NCBI GenBank assembly: GCA_012932295.1
Contig: JAAONU010000073.1
Location: forward strand, 1 to 64,000
DNA length: 64,000 bases
DNA from: Cyclina sinensis
Lineage: Eukaryota > Mollusca > Bivalvia > Venerida > Veneridae
Direction of reading: 5' to 3'
The position numbers were made by a program, and so were the translations under genes. A model generated the notes under the pieces. That model was given only the letters and a program-made list of their open reading frames with translations, was not told the DNA's origin and did not search any database. Below are positions 1-11,900 of the stretch, piece after piece; position 1 is the first letter of the stretch, and every line of letters starts with the position of its first letter.

Positions 1-516
1 ACATTAGTTCTCAAAAACATATATCTAAAATATCAATGCTTAAGGCAGATGTCCAAAATACAGCTTTTTCTGCAAAGTATTTCTGTCAGCAAACTAAGCG
101 TAGTCACTGCCGTGAAATTATTAAAACACAAATGAATCAACATCTACAATATCCGAAATCTAAGAAATTTCGTTTCTATCCGAAATATCAGTCACTTAAA
201 TGAAAGTCGATTTGACAGTATCTTCTAAAGATTAACTGTATTTTTGGGAAAAAATATAATGACAATGTGGGTTTTTGTTAGTTGTCAAGATGGATCACAG
301 ATGATCCACAGTTCAACCTCGTATTTCTTAAAACTGGCTTACAATTTCGCTTACACTGGAGGCGGCCATTTTCTATCGCTGCCAGACCAACACAAACAAT
401 TTTAAGAACCAGAAAAATGATATTATCATAATTATATGCAAAATCTCAGTACCTCTGGGATAAAAGCAGCAGCTTCCATCGTGAGTTTGAATATCGGTAT
501 TTACTAAGGGAACAAA
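1..516. other. Upstream region of gene C, no clear gene
   Basis: AT-rich sequence with no long open frame. On the minus strand an ATG at 479-477 opens a short frame (MEAAAFIPE) that runs into a possible splice donor (GAG then GTACTG) near 452. With the plus-strand ATG at 517 this could mark a divergent promoter. There is no supporting downstream exon for the minus-strand start, so it is only a possibility. Confidence 0.25.
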
Positions 517-609
517 ATGGCGGACAATGACCAGAAAGTCTGCGACCGAAATGGCTACTTTTCATTGGCTGCAGTGCATGTACACTTTGTTACAGCTGGC
601 AGCAATATT
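517..609 (+). CDS. Candidate first coding exon of gene C
   Basis: The ATG at 517 has a strong start context (AACAAAATGGCGG) and opens 33 codons beginning MADNDQKVCDRNGY, then a TAA at about 616. A GTTAGT at 610 could serve as a splice donor. That donor ends in phase 0, whereas the next good exon (747-864) needs phase 2, so either an exon is missing or this is unrelated. Confidence 0.3.
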
Positions 610-746
610 GTTAGTTAACTTTTACTTTGTTAGTGTTACTAGCACTAATAGCGGCTTACTGTAGGATAGAACGGGCTCCTTTAGTTAGTACTAGTAGCAG
701 CCTAATAACAGTAATAAAAATGTGCTAGTAGCAGGTAATAAAACAG

Positions 747-864
747 GATCGGGTGGTCAGACAGCAACAATAATGTACCGACAGGCAAACCAGAGATCCT
801 TTTCAAACATCCGGAGTTGTACGGTAAATACTGCATCTACAGCAGTGAACAAATTAAAACATAT
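747..864 (+). CDS. Gene C internal exon, interrupted at its donor by a transposon
   Basis: Behind an acceptor (AAACAG at 741-746) lies an open 39-codon stretch containing KPEILFKHPELYGKYC and ending EQIKTY. The protein is not recognised. The exon end at 864 is inferred from the copy of the target-site duplication beyond the transposon (2456-2463), where the same CATAT is followed by the donor-like GTATAGTG. On that reading the exon ends in phase 0 and joins in frame to the exon at 2528. Next to the exon itself the duplication now reads ATATGCAG, so the GT has become GC. Confidence 0.5.
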
Positions 865-867
865 GCA

Positions 868-2455
868 GGGTGTTACTATTCTATTGACCAAACACCATTG
901 ACCAGTTGACCATTGACCAATTGACCAAACTGTCTATTCTATTGACTACTAATAATTGACCAATATGTAATATACAGGTAATTGTATCCACTGAAGGTGT
1001 CAAATTGAACTGGTATAAAGAGATTAATTGAGGATAATTGATAATTGAGGATAACAATGACATTTGTGTAACTTTTAATATTTATTCATTATGTACACTT
1101 ATTTTTTATCTCAATCATACATTAAAAATACTGTAAGAAAATAATTATGTATTATTTTCAATACTCATATTTCACCTTTGTAAGTACAGTTTATATCAAT
1201 TTAAAAATGATGAAATTATCCATTTATATCATTAATTCTTTTTTTATAATGCTTTGTAATAGTATTGTTAATTCTTCAATTAATATAGAGATCTATTCTT
1301 ATTCAGAAAATGTTTCAATCATCTTTTTAATGTACCAGCATTTAAGTTATTGGGCCAAATCATTGTCATCTTAAGATATATATTTTTTTACAGAACCCTA
1401 TCAATATAGTAATTTTTTGCTGCTTGATTATACATGTATATTTCAAATTTAAGCTGTTAATGCATTGTGTATTTCAATTAAGTCAGATACAGTTATTTTT
1501 AACTTTATACTATTAATTCCAAAAAAATAAGTGTCTGTAAATGTAGTTTAGTTTATTCAGACTTAGAGGTATAACTATCATAAGGTGTTAATTTAATTCC
1601 ATTTGAGTCAATCAAAAGGTGTTAATAAGATTAAAAAGCCTTAGAAAAGGTGTTGATGTGTACATAAACTGATCATTATTATGACTTATTATGTTAAATT
1701 AGAAACAATAATGAAAAACAAGTAATTTTACATAAATTGATTTTTTTGCAAATTTTATTACATACCAAAAGAAGAACCTTGATACAGTTGTGATATCAAC
1801 ATTTTCAATACTCATATTTCACCTTGTAAGTACAGTTTATATCAATTTAAAATTGATAAAATTATCCATTTATATCATTTTTTTTTTTTTATAATGCTTT
1901 GTAAAGCAGTATATAACAATTATAAAAATGCAATGTAAATAAATTGAATTAAAATATTTAAAAAAAATATTACTCACAAATATGCCATTCTAAAATAATA
2001 ATAATAATGACATTATAATAAAATATAAAAAAATATTTCACATTTTACCAGACCTTAAAACAACATAGTAATACTCATTCAGCATTTGTTTTGAGTGTGA
2101 ATGCAATTATCATTTAATAATCCTGACCAATGTATAAATACACCATTATTGAGGGCACATAATCATTCTATGTCAAAGAACATATTGATTCTATAGCAAA
2201 TTATCTTCTTATACTTATTCACATTTGAAATTCTCTTATTGGACACAATTTGGTTAATTAACCAATTATAAGGATTAAACAACAAAGTCAAAACACACTT
2301 ATTTCATTTTCACCTAAATATCAACTAAACTTTTTAACATTGAAACAGTAGTTTATCACAGGTCAATTATTTAGTAGTCAATAGAATAGACAGTTTGGTC
2401 AATTGGTCAATGGTCAACTGGTCAATGGTGTTTGGTCAATAGAATAGTAACACCC
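868..2455. mobile_element. 1.59-kb non-autonomous DNA transposon with long inverted repeats
   Basis: The ends are inverted copies of about 98 bp, starting GGGTGTTACTATTC at 868 and ending with its complement at 2455. Flanking 8-mers CATATGCA (860-867) and CATATGTA (2456-2463) match at 7 of 8 bases and look like the target-site duplication. The interior is very AT-rich with no transposase. An 85-bp stretch at about 1156-1240 is repeated near 1800-1885. Long ends with an 8-bp duplication fit a Mutator-like or hAT-like element; I cannot choose between them. Confidence 0.8.
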
Positions 2456-2527
2456 CATATGTATAGTGTCGTTGAAACTTTGTCCGAAATTGTGACTATT
2501 GACAACTCTACTTTTTTTTTTTACCAG

Positions 2528-2562
2528 TTTCCCACTGTAGTTAAAAGAGCAGAGCAATTAAA
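2528..2562 (+). CDS. Gene C short internal exon
   Basis: A long T tract ending TTACCAG precedes a 35-nt exon reading FPTVVKRAEQLK, followed by a near-perfect donor AA|GTAAGTAT. It joins in phase 0 to the exon ending at 864. It ends in phase 2, while the terminal exon at 3680 needs phase 1, so one small exon between them is probably unseen or the gene is damaged. Confidence 0.5.
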
Positions 2563-2972
2563 GTAAGTATTTTGGTATGAATGAATCACGCAGCATTAAA
2601 ACCCCAGGGAAAAAGTGGGCAATTCAGGGATTATGGACAACTGTATATCAAAATAATAATACCCTCTCTTGCCTGTCCGCACCAACCAAAATAAACAAAC
2701 CTATAACAGAAAGTGATGTTACATGCGATGCTAACATTATTTCGAATCGTCTTAAACTACAGTCAAAATAAGCGAGTTAACTTTTTGTTTATTGGGAAAA
2801 TAATGCTTCCAGTATTTAAATGCGACATGTAAGACAAAAAGCAATATGATTGTGTATATTAGGCAAAACACAGCAATGTGAAAACGAAAAAAAAGTTATG
2901 TGAAACACCCAAATCACACTATTCAAGGATTTAATGAATACTGCTAAAATTAATGTTAATTGTTGTCATTTT

Positions 2973-3630
2973 CTATGCCCCCAAAGGGTTTTTTGGTGGC
3001 ATATAGTAATCGAATCGTCCGTCCATCCGTCAGTCTGTCTATGTCAGTCCCTCTTTGGACATGTGTTCGTTTCCGGTTTGTAACTTTGTCAGAGGATTTT
3101 CAAATAACTTGGCAAGTGTGTTAAACACATGTTAATGACGTGTCGCATGCAAAGTTAGAGGCCGTGGTCAAGGTCATGGTAACTAAAATAGAAGCATGGT
3201 TTGCAGTTAAGAACTTTTTTAATGAGACTTAGTGTATAGAAAGACCTAGCTTGAGATTGTACTTGGGGTCAGGGTGAAGGTCACTGTTTCAAACCTTTTG
3301 TAACCAAACTTGTTTTATATCAGGCTTCTTCTGAATTCCTAGCTTGGGATCGTACATGAGGGTTCATAGACCAACGTGAAGTTCAGTGTTTCCTTAATGC
3401 TTCCCTATGACCAGTTGAAAACCTGGCTTCGTGGTGAGCCCCTTGTTATTTGTCTCCATTTCTCACAAACCATGACACTTTCAAACTTGATATACGACTA
3501 CATGTTCTCTTCCGTATATGTCAACAAAAACACTGGACGTGTAACTTGTTCTTTTTACCATAAACTTAAAAAAACCCATTATAGTCAGCGCTTCGGGTGC
3601 ATATGTCGCACTGCTGACAGCTCTTGTTTT
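2973..3630. repeat. Dispersed repeat with GTCCGTCCATCCGTC motif
   Basis: The stretch starts TATGCCCCCAAAGGG, contains the TCCGTCCATCCGTC run and ends near GGGTGCATATGTCGCAC. Comparable GGGGCATA and GGACGGACGG blocks recur elsewhere in the window (18.1, 24.2, 29.4, 32.8 and 45.5 kb). The 92-codon plus-strand frame inside it has no protein-like features and is not called. Confidence 0.6.
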
Positions 3631-3679
3631 CTAATTGAAGAGAATTATCTTTAATGCTTCTTTTGGTTTTCATGTCTAG

Positions 3680-3885
3680 GAGCAATAGACTATAAGTTTC
3701 CTGTTAATGAGGCAGACATCGAAGCATTAGGAGAGTTTTGCCAATACCCAACAAGCACTGGCTGCTCAGAAGAAATGAATGCCATGTTCCTGAACATAAT
3801 TGCAGAAAATCAGTTACGTTCTCCTGACACAGTTTCAGAAGCCATAGAACTGTTTACAGCTATGAAAAGATCACAAACAAGTTAA
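3680..3885 (+). CDS. Gene C terminal exon, unrecognised protein
   Basis: The acceptor at 3677-3679 (CATGTCTAG after a T-rich tract) opens a 68-codon frame ending in TAA at 3883-3885. The peptide is acidic and helical in character (for example NEADIEALGEFCQY, and EAIELFTAMKRSQTS at the C-terminus), with no motif I recognise. A polyadenylation signal follows at 4048. Confidence is high that it is a coding exon and low for any function. Confidence 0.6.
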
Positions 3886-4047
3886 ACAGATTTTCCTGGT
3901 TGTTATTGAAATACTTGAAATACTTGAGGCCAAACAAAGCCTATACATGTTACATGTAAATGTATCTTCATTTGCTGTTTAAATTACAGGCTTTAAATTC
4001 TGTATACATTTAATTTTATACCTAGTATTAAGGATGAAGTTGCCTAT

Positions 4048-4053
4048 AATAAA
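4048..4053 (+). terminator. Polyadenylation signal of gene C
   Basis: AATAAA lies 163 bp after the TAA of the terminal exon, a normal distance for a 3' end. Confidence 0.5.
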
Positions 4054-4312
4054 GTTCTACTACCCAGGTGCTAAACTTAAAATGCAGTGCATGAGGAATT
4101 GAAGTATAAACATTATCTGATATTTTGTGTTATTTATGGCTGAAACTTGGTACATGTTAAGAGCATTATATGATAATTATTTTTAATCAGATGTCAAAAG
4201 GTCATACATTTTAGTTAGAAACATGGAACCTGCAAATACTAGTCTACTCAATTTTATTTTATGGAACGTTTGTTGACATGTTAAGAACAATGTCAGAATT
4301 ATGAACAACCTT

Positions 4313-4961
4313 CAGGGTTGCCAGCACTTTGGTGAAATAAAATTCCCTGACTTTTCCATGACTTTTCACTGACCAATTCATGTTTTTCACTGACCAAAAT
4401 TGTCAAACACATAAACGGCCTCCTGACCTCCCCTATAGCCGTCCAATCCTCCCATTATATTTTTTGCATGTAAACTTGTATTTATTTTCCAAAATATAAA
4501 ACATTTACATCAAAGTAATGATTCAAACATTGTGTTCTACTATTCTTAACTATTTCAGTGTGACTGTTGGTCAGTGAAACATGTGAAACATATGACATGA
4601 AGGCAAGGGTTGCAAAGCCTTTCAGTCTTAAGGCTGAATGATGTTCTAAGGTAAATAATGTGTATTATAATCACTAAGTTAACATATAATGCTTCTTAAT
4701 ATCACAGTTTACTGTTATTTAAATTTAATGCTTAACTGTGAGAGTGATAAAGTCAAATATTAAATGCCTAAAGACTGCCATAGCCAAGTAAGACCTTCAA
4801 TGCGTATATTTTTCGACCTTTGAAATAATTTTTCCCTGACTTTTCACTGACTTTTCAGGATTTTCATTTTTCACTGACCAAATTTCAAAATTCCCTGACA
4901 ATTCCCTGACCTTGAAAAAATACCCAATTTCCCTGACTTTTCAAGTCCGCTGGCAACCCTG
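4313..4961. mobile_element. 649-bp hAT-like MITE
   Basis: The ends are inverted copies of CAGGGTTGCCAGC (4313-4325) and GCTGGCAACCCTG (4949-4961), with CCCTGACTTTTCA-type repeats inside both ends. There is no coding capacity. CAGGG termini are typical of hAT elements. ACCTT occurs on both sides but no clean 8-bp duplication is visible. A partial second copy lies at about 31200-31512. Confidence 0.75.
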
Positions 4962-5479
4962 ACCTTTACTTTTTTTATCAGAGGTCAAACATGGCAATAC
5001 CGTTACAATAAATAGAAAAAACTGATCCTGAACTAGTTAAAAAAGTTCTATGATAACACACACACACAAATAAATATATTTCTGAAACTTTGTAGTCATG
5101 TTAATCACTCGAATACTATTCAGCTAAATCATATTGGCCTTTAACTAATTGTTTGTACTAATATAATGCACATTAGGCAAATGATTTCTCGCTGTGATTG
5201 CATTTTATCACAGTGAGTGATAGCTCTAGTTATATACTATTGCTTAAACTGTACATTGAAAGCTTGTTTTTATAGCGAGACCTACTTAGATTGTGTCATT
5301 TTATTGTCAGATAATCAATATGTTATGCAAAGATTATATCGAACACTGACACTGTTAGCCGGGTCGTATACGAACACCCTCGACGGGCGGGCGGCGTCCT
5401 TAACTGTCCGCTCTCAAAGTGAAACAGTTTTCTTACAATCTTTATAAAACTTGATAAAAATGATAAGGGGCCTAACATC

Positions 5480-6335
5480 TTGGCCGAGTTTGAAAACCAG
5501 TAAAGTCGACACAGTTTTGCCTTTGACCTCGTGACCTTGACCTTCATTTTGAGCGAAACAACTCAACTAAACATGGAGAACATTTGTGCTTAGTTATAAT
5601 AATAACCATCTATGTATATAGAAGTTATACTCGCAAAAGAATGTTTTATTTTGTAATTTGATTTTTGACCCCTAAATATGACCTTGACCTTTGCTACAGA
5701 CACCTGAATTTTTCAAATCCTCTGACCACTAAGCATAATACTTCAAAGCATAAGCAAAATACAGTGCCAACAAACAAATTTTAATATTTTTATTTGACCT
5801 TTGACCTCTTGTGACCTTGACCATTTTGCATGAGACAACTCAATTTAACATGGAGAGCATTTGTGCTAAGTTATATTAAAATCCATCCATGTATATAAAA
5901 GTTATACTCGCAAATGAATGTTTTATTTTGTTATTTCACATTTGACACCTAAGTGTGACCTTGACCTTTGCCACAGACACCTGAATTTATTGCGCGACAC
6001 TCCGCCTCACTATTGAGAGTATTTGTCCCCTGTTTTATTAAAATCCCTCCATGCTTGTTGAAGTTACCCTCAAAACACGGGTTTTGCACTAACCCCAAAG
6101 TGTGACCTTGACCTTTAAGCGGCGGACCTGGCTTTTGTGTGTGACACACCACCACCCCATCATGGTTAGCATTTGTACCAAATTATTTTTAAATCCTTCA
6201 AAGAATGAGCAAGATATAGACAGGACAAATCCAGATGGCTGCACAGACGCACATACACCGAACTTTACACCAAAAGTAGCGACAAAATCGAGCTCACCAC
6301 AAGCGGGCTCGACAAAAATGAAGCAAATGACCAAA
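5480..6335. repeat. Tandemly arranged dispersed repeat, TGACCTTGACC type
   Basis: Three diverged units of about 270 bp each contain TGACCTTGACC followed by CATGGAGA-CATTTGTGC-type sequence (near 5570, 5850 and 6150). It ends in GGGCTCGACAAAAATG. The short frames on both strands are by-products of the repeat. Confidence 0.6.
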
Positions 6336-6477
6336 GCAATGCATGAACGCTCTCTTTTATTACAATTTTTATGACACCTGGTGTTTATGTTTTACATATT
6401 TGCTCAAAGTCATCAGCAGTTATAAATCCAAAGGTGCAAAAATACAGCAGTTCAACTCAAAGTCTACAGAAATGTGA

Positions 6478-7856
6478 AGAAGAGGGCCATGATGACCCTG
6501 GATCGCTCACCTGAGTACGTTGGCTGTTGGTTTGTTGTTAAGTAGAATTTTATTTTTAATTAAAGATTTGTAGGTGCCTACAAACCAAATATGTAAAATA
6601 TCAGTCAATAAATGAAGGCTGTATGACAGACTGTAGGAATATCTTCTATAAGCTATGGTAACCTTGACCCAGTGACCTCAAACCCCACCCATGGGTAGAG
6701 GTTCATGCAAAGAACCTATATATTGAATATAAAAGATATTGGTCTATAAATGAATGCTCTATGAGGTACAGTTGATAAATCTATTTTCAGGCTTGGTGAC
6801 CTTTAACCTAATCTAGTAATTTGGAAAAGCTTGATAAAGCTTGTTTCATGTCAAATGTTAAAAATCTAGGCCTTGTGGTTTCAGACAAGATTTTTAAAGA
6901 TTTTCTTCTATACTGCTATTTAAAACTTGTGACCCCTTGGGCAGGGCCAATAGTGACCCCAGGGACATTTTTTTTAACAAACTTGTTAGAGGACCACTAG
7001 ACATTGCTACATACCATATCTTAAGGCTCAGGGTCTTGTGGTTTCAGACAAGAAGATTTTCAAAGTTTTCCCTATATAAGCCTATGTAGAATCAATTGAC
7101 CCCCTGGGTCGGGCCAAATTTGACCCAGGGGCATAATTTGAACAATCTTGGCAGAGGTCCACTAGACAATGCTGCATACCAAATCTTAAGGCTCAGGGCT
7201 TTGTGGTTTCATACAAGAAAATTTTAAAAGTTTTCCCTATATAAGCCTAGGTAAAATAAATTGACTCCCGGGGCAGGGCCAAATATGACCCCAGGAGTGT
7301 AATTTGAATAGATTTTTTAGAGGTCCACTAGACTATACTACATAACAAATCTTAAGGCTCAGGGCCTTGTGATTTCAGACAAGAAGATTTTCAAAGTTTT
7401 TCTTTTAAGTTGCCATAGTAACCAGAGTTCTTGATGGAATTCAATTCTTTGAACAACTTTGGTTGAGTTTTATGCAAGGAATATCCCAGGCATATTTCGT
7501 CAAAGTTGGCTTAGAGGTATAAGAAGAGAAGTTGTTCAAGTTAAATTGTTGACGACGCATCCCGGATTCCTGCCAATCAATGATCCTTATAGCTCACCGT
7601 ATGTTGCTATTTTCCTTATAAAGGATATTCCTATATACATTTGGAGAAAGTGACCACACTTTCTGACAATCATTTTCTGCCTAATTTGAACAAAGGGTCC
7701 CCAATGAAAATTTGTGTCACATGCTATCAAAATCACTACAGTAGCTTCAGAGATTTCCCTTATATACATTTGCACATGTACCATCATCATTACATAATTT
7801 ATAAGGAAAACAAAACACCCTCTGGTAACCATGTTTTTTGTGCTCAGGTGAGCTAA
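6478..7856. repeat. Hairpin-ended repeat, copy 1
   Basis: It starts AGAGGGCCATGATGACCCTG followed by CGCTCACCTGAGT and ends TTGTGCTCAGGTGAGCTAA. The body holds four diverged units of about 180 bp containing GACCCC-GGG-GGGCCAA and CAGACAAGAAGATTTT. It belongs to the same family as 16204-16520, 26851-28952, 30618-32837 and perhaps 50543-51452. Confidence 0.75.
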
Positions 7857-7940
7857 ATAACTGGCAAGCATCCAGACAAACAATGGCAAAATATCTATTC
7901 CACCAGTAAGAGAGGCTTAAAATTCAGCATGCTTTACTCT

Positions 7941-8381
7941 TAAAGGGGCTGTGCTCCAGATGACAAAAAAAAGAAAGTTTTCTCGTATTATAAATTTCTT
8001 GTAATATTTATGACAAATGCTTAAAAAATAACTTACTGACAAAAAACAAGTCAAATAATTACATTATAAATTGATTTTTTTCCCTTTCAAAGTGCTATAC
8101 CGTAACGCGACGGTATAACTATATCGTATAAGATTTAAAGTAAATATCTGTAATATCACATGCGGTGATGGTGGTGACAGTAAAAGCGTTGGAAATATTT
8201 TGTTAACAAGAGGGTCCAGAGTTCAAATCAGGCTGGAGCGAAAATATTATTTTTTATTCTATTTTGACTTTTATAATCAGTTTTGAAGTAAAATATTATG
8301 TTGTTATAATCTCACGGCATCTAAATATATAATTTATGAAAAAAAAATTTAAGGTCAAATCTGGAGTACAGCCTCTTTGAG
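7941..8381. mobile_element. 440-bp MITE with inverted ends and an internal tRNA-like box
   Basis: The left end AAAGGGGCTGTGCTCCAGAT and the right end (complement AAAGAGGCTGTACTCCAGAT) are inverted repeats. The centre has a B-box-like stretch, GAGTTCAAATCAGG, at about 8220. There is no open frame. No target duplication was resolved. Confidence 0.7.
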
Positions 8382-8669
8382 AAAAATTTATAACAGTTAA
8401 TTTTTACCATTAAAAAATAACATTAAAATGAACAGCTAAGACCTAAATAAAACATAATGAGTAACTGCCACAGTGCTTCTCTATAATGTAAAGTAAACAA
8501 ATAAGTTAGTTTTGAGTACAACACACAAATCCACTACATATTGGTACAGGATCAACAGACAGTGATGTTAATGATGTTACTTGCAACTTTTGTGACAATC
8601 ATGGCAACTACATGTATGTCGAGGTTTCCTGCATGATATAATTAACACACGTTCCAAAGAAACTAATCA

Positions 8670-8914
8670 CTAAACTTTCAAAAATCCACCGGACTCTGTA
8701 ATGGCTCTCACAAGCATAGCAGAAAGAGAATCAGGATCATTTATCCTCGGCAGCCATAACTCTAAGGCACATGTTGACACATGAGGCAAACGGCCATTTT
8801 CATAATTGTAAAACTGTATATCTATGAGTTTTGAGAATCCATATGGCGGAATGTGGTCGGCTCCTGTGACGAACATCAACACGTCAGGATATGTAACATT
8901 AACTTCTCCTCCCG
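8670..8914 (-). CDS. Gene A exon 14: HECT C-lobe with catalytic cysteine
   Basis: The acceptor CTTTTCAG precedes the exon, and the stop TAG is at 8672-8670. It encodes TGADHIPPYGF, the HECT loop LPHVSTCALELWLPR with the thioester cysteine, and the C-terminus FLKV. All the usual C-lobe landmarks are intact. Confidence 0.92.
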
Positions 8915-11900
8915 CTGAAAAGACAAGATATCATTAGAAATGATAGATGCTCCTCAAAGCACCTGCTGGTCAATGACAAAGCTTTTTTCATAATCTATCT
9001 CGGTGTAGGTTTTCAGCAAAGTTTATGTTATAGTTATTGAATTATGCTTTGGACTAAAACAAATAAAAAAGGGAAATAATTTAAAAGAGAGCCTTTGTGA
9101 CATTACATCGATACATTGGTGCAAATGTAGAGAAAAAGACGTCCTTAGGTGCTAAATATGCTCTGTATAGATTCATTATAATAATGACCATGCCCTAATA
9201 CACTTGCAAAAGATACATTTAGTTTGGTTTAGTATTTAAATGCAGTCCAGAAAACAGCCTCTTATAGAAAAAAATGTCAATATTCATCTTAAAATTATGA
9301 TTTAGATGTGTAAAGTTTACCTTCTACTGACAGAAGAAATAATTCCCAACCATACACTGTGACATCTTCTAAAGCTCTGTTATTAGAACCTTTCTCGCTG
9401 TGGCAGACATTAAACAGCTTTTGCATCTGTTCTGCAGACAACAAGGGTGCAGCATAGCAGAAGATAGGTTTAAACAGCTGCGCATGTGACCTGACTAATT
9501 CCCACGCCTTACTAACGTCATTCATCCCATCAATAAACTGAGCTATTTCACCAGAAATCCTGCAAATTATGAGATTTTATTAAGATTGTTAAATAAGCAA
9601 AGTCACTACATGACAATTATTTCTTGCAAAACGTTAAGGTGAACTAGGAATAAAGAACTCACAGTAAGACAAAATTTAAACCTGGAATGCTCGGAAGATA
9701 ATTGATCATTGTAATACATATAACTAATTGGTCAAAATATTTATAGGCACCAGGCACTTCCTAACTCAATGAGTATGAATACTTGTACTCTTAATGTAAG
9801 CCAAGTACAAAAGCAATAAACATTTCCAATTTTACTGTAATAACACAGTAATAAGGTAATGACTGAATTTTAGTGTAGTTATCTACATTCTGGTCCTTCA
9901 GGGTTCATTTTATATCACTAGTGAATATTTTTGGAAACAGAGTTCAGCTCAAGCCGGTGCTCTGGGTGTTGGCAGTTTTAAATTGTCCATGACTCCTAAT
10001 GAACAGTCTGAATAAAACCAAGACTGCTATTTTCAACCTTTTCAAGGACCCCTTATTCCTGAATTTATTTACTACAGAACAATGTCAAGAGCCTAAATTG
10101 TTGTCTGGATTTGTAATTACAGCTAATAAATTAGTTTATCCTGCAACTAAACAGTATTGATTAACATATGCATTGCCAGAAAAAAGGATATTTTGAATTT
10201 ACCTATAATACAAGTAATGCTTTTTCAGCATTAGAATCATGTCCCCCTTATTACCCAGGGTTGTTCTGTAAGCAGAAATAAAACCTTTGTCCAAGAGCTG
10301 GTCTCCATGCTCCATTAAAAACGCATCCATCTTTGCAGCATTGTCAGCATCTTCTAGCTAAAATTTAATACAAGCAGTAAGGGTTTCAATGATGACCATA
10401 ATTATCCTACAAGGATCTATATTTTGCTCACCTGAACTGACTTGCCCCTATGTACCCAATTCTATGGAACAGAGATGGTCCTGAGCATGACAAATATTGA
10501 CCCCTGGGCCATGATTTATAAAACTTATCTATAGGGCTCCAAGACGATGCTACAAACCAAATAACAAATCACTAGTGATTGTAGTACAAGCAAAGGTGTT
10601 TGCTTGATACTTGATGGTTACCTATTGACTTCTGGCTACTTAACACTTTAAGAGTTACCTTTATTTACCAGAGGCATATCATACACATTCTGCTGCACTA
10701 CAGTGCTCTTTTTGGGCCTTACTGTTTGTCAATAAGGTCACAGTTTTATTGTTGTAGGTCAGTTCATTAAAGTCTGTAATATATTACATGTTTAATGTAC
10801 GGCCTATTAGAATTCATTGTTCAAATAACTGTAACAGTGGAATTTCACGCTGAAGACTTCTTTAAGAATTGGAAGCTGTATCTTTTTGTGCTTATCAGGT
10901 ACAACATATTATCAGTTACAACAGAGTATAGGCAATATGCAGGACCTGGTGAAAGTGGGCATTTGGAAGTGAGCAGGGAACAGTAAGCATTTGGCAGTAA
11001 GCAGGTGACTGTAGTATTTGACTGTAAGCAGCTGACACTAGGCCTTTGGCAGTGAAAGGTGATAAGTAGGTATTTGGCAGTAAGCAGGGGACAAAGAGCA
11101 TTTGGCAGTAAGCAGGTAACTGTAGTATTTGACTGTAAGCAGCTGGCACTAGGCCTTTAGCAGTAAGCAGGTAACTGTAGTATTTGACTGTAAGCAGCTG
11201 ACACTAGGCCTTTAGCAGTGAAAGGTGATTAGTAGGTATTTGACTGTAAGCAGCTGACACTAGGCCTTTAGCAGTGAAAGGTGATTAGTAGGTATTTGAC
11301 TGTAAGCAGCTGACACTAGGCCTTTATCAGTGAAAGGTGATTAGTAGGTATTTGACTGTAAGCAGCTGACACTAGGCCTTTAGCAGTGAAAGGTGATTAG
11401 TAGGTATTTGGTTGTAAGCAGCTGGCACTAGGCCTTTAGCAGTGAAAGGTGATTAGTAGGTATTTGGCAGTGAGCAGGGGACAAAGAGCATTTGGCAGTA
11501 AGCAGGTAACTGTAGTATTTGACTGTAAGCAGCTGGCACTAGGCCTTTAGTAGTGAAAGGTGATTAGTAGGTATTTGGTTGTAAGCAGCTGGCACTAGGC
11601 CTTTAGCAGTGAAAGGTGATTAGTAGGTATTTGGTTGTAAGCAGCTGGAACTAGGCCTTTAGCAGTGAAAGGTGATTAGTAGGTATTTGGTTGTAAGCAG
11701 CTGGCACTAGGCCTTTAGCAGTGAAAGGTGATTAGTATGTATTTAGTTGTAAGCAGCTGGCACTAGGCCTTTAGCAGTGAAAGGTGATTAGTAGGTATTT
11801 GGTTGTAAGCAGCTGACACTAGGCATCTGGCAGTGAAAGGTGATTATTAAGTATTTGGTTGTAAGCAGCTGACACTAGGCCTTTAGCAGTGAAAGGTGAT

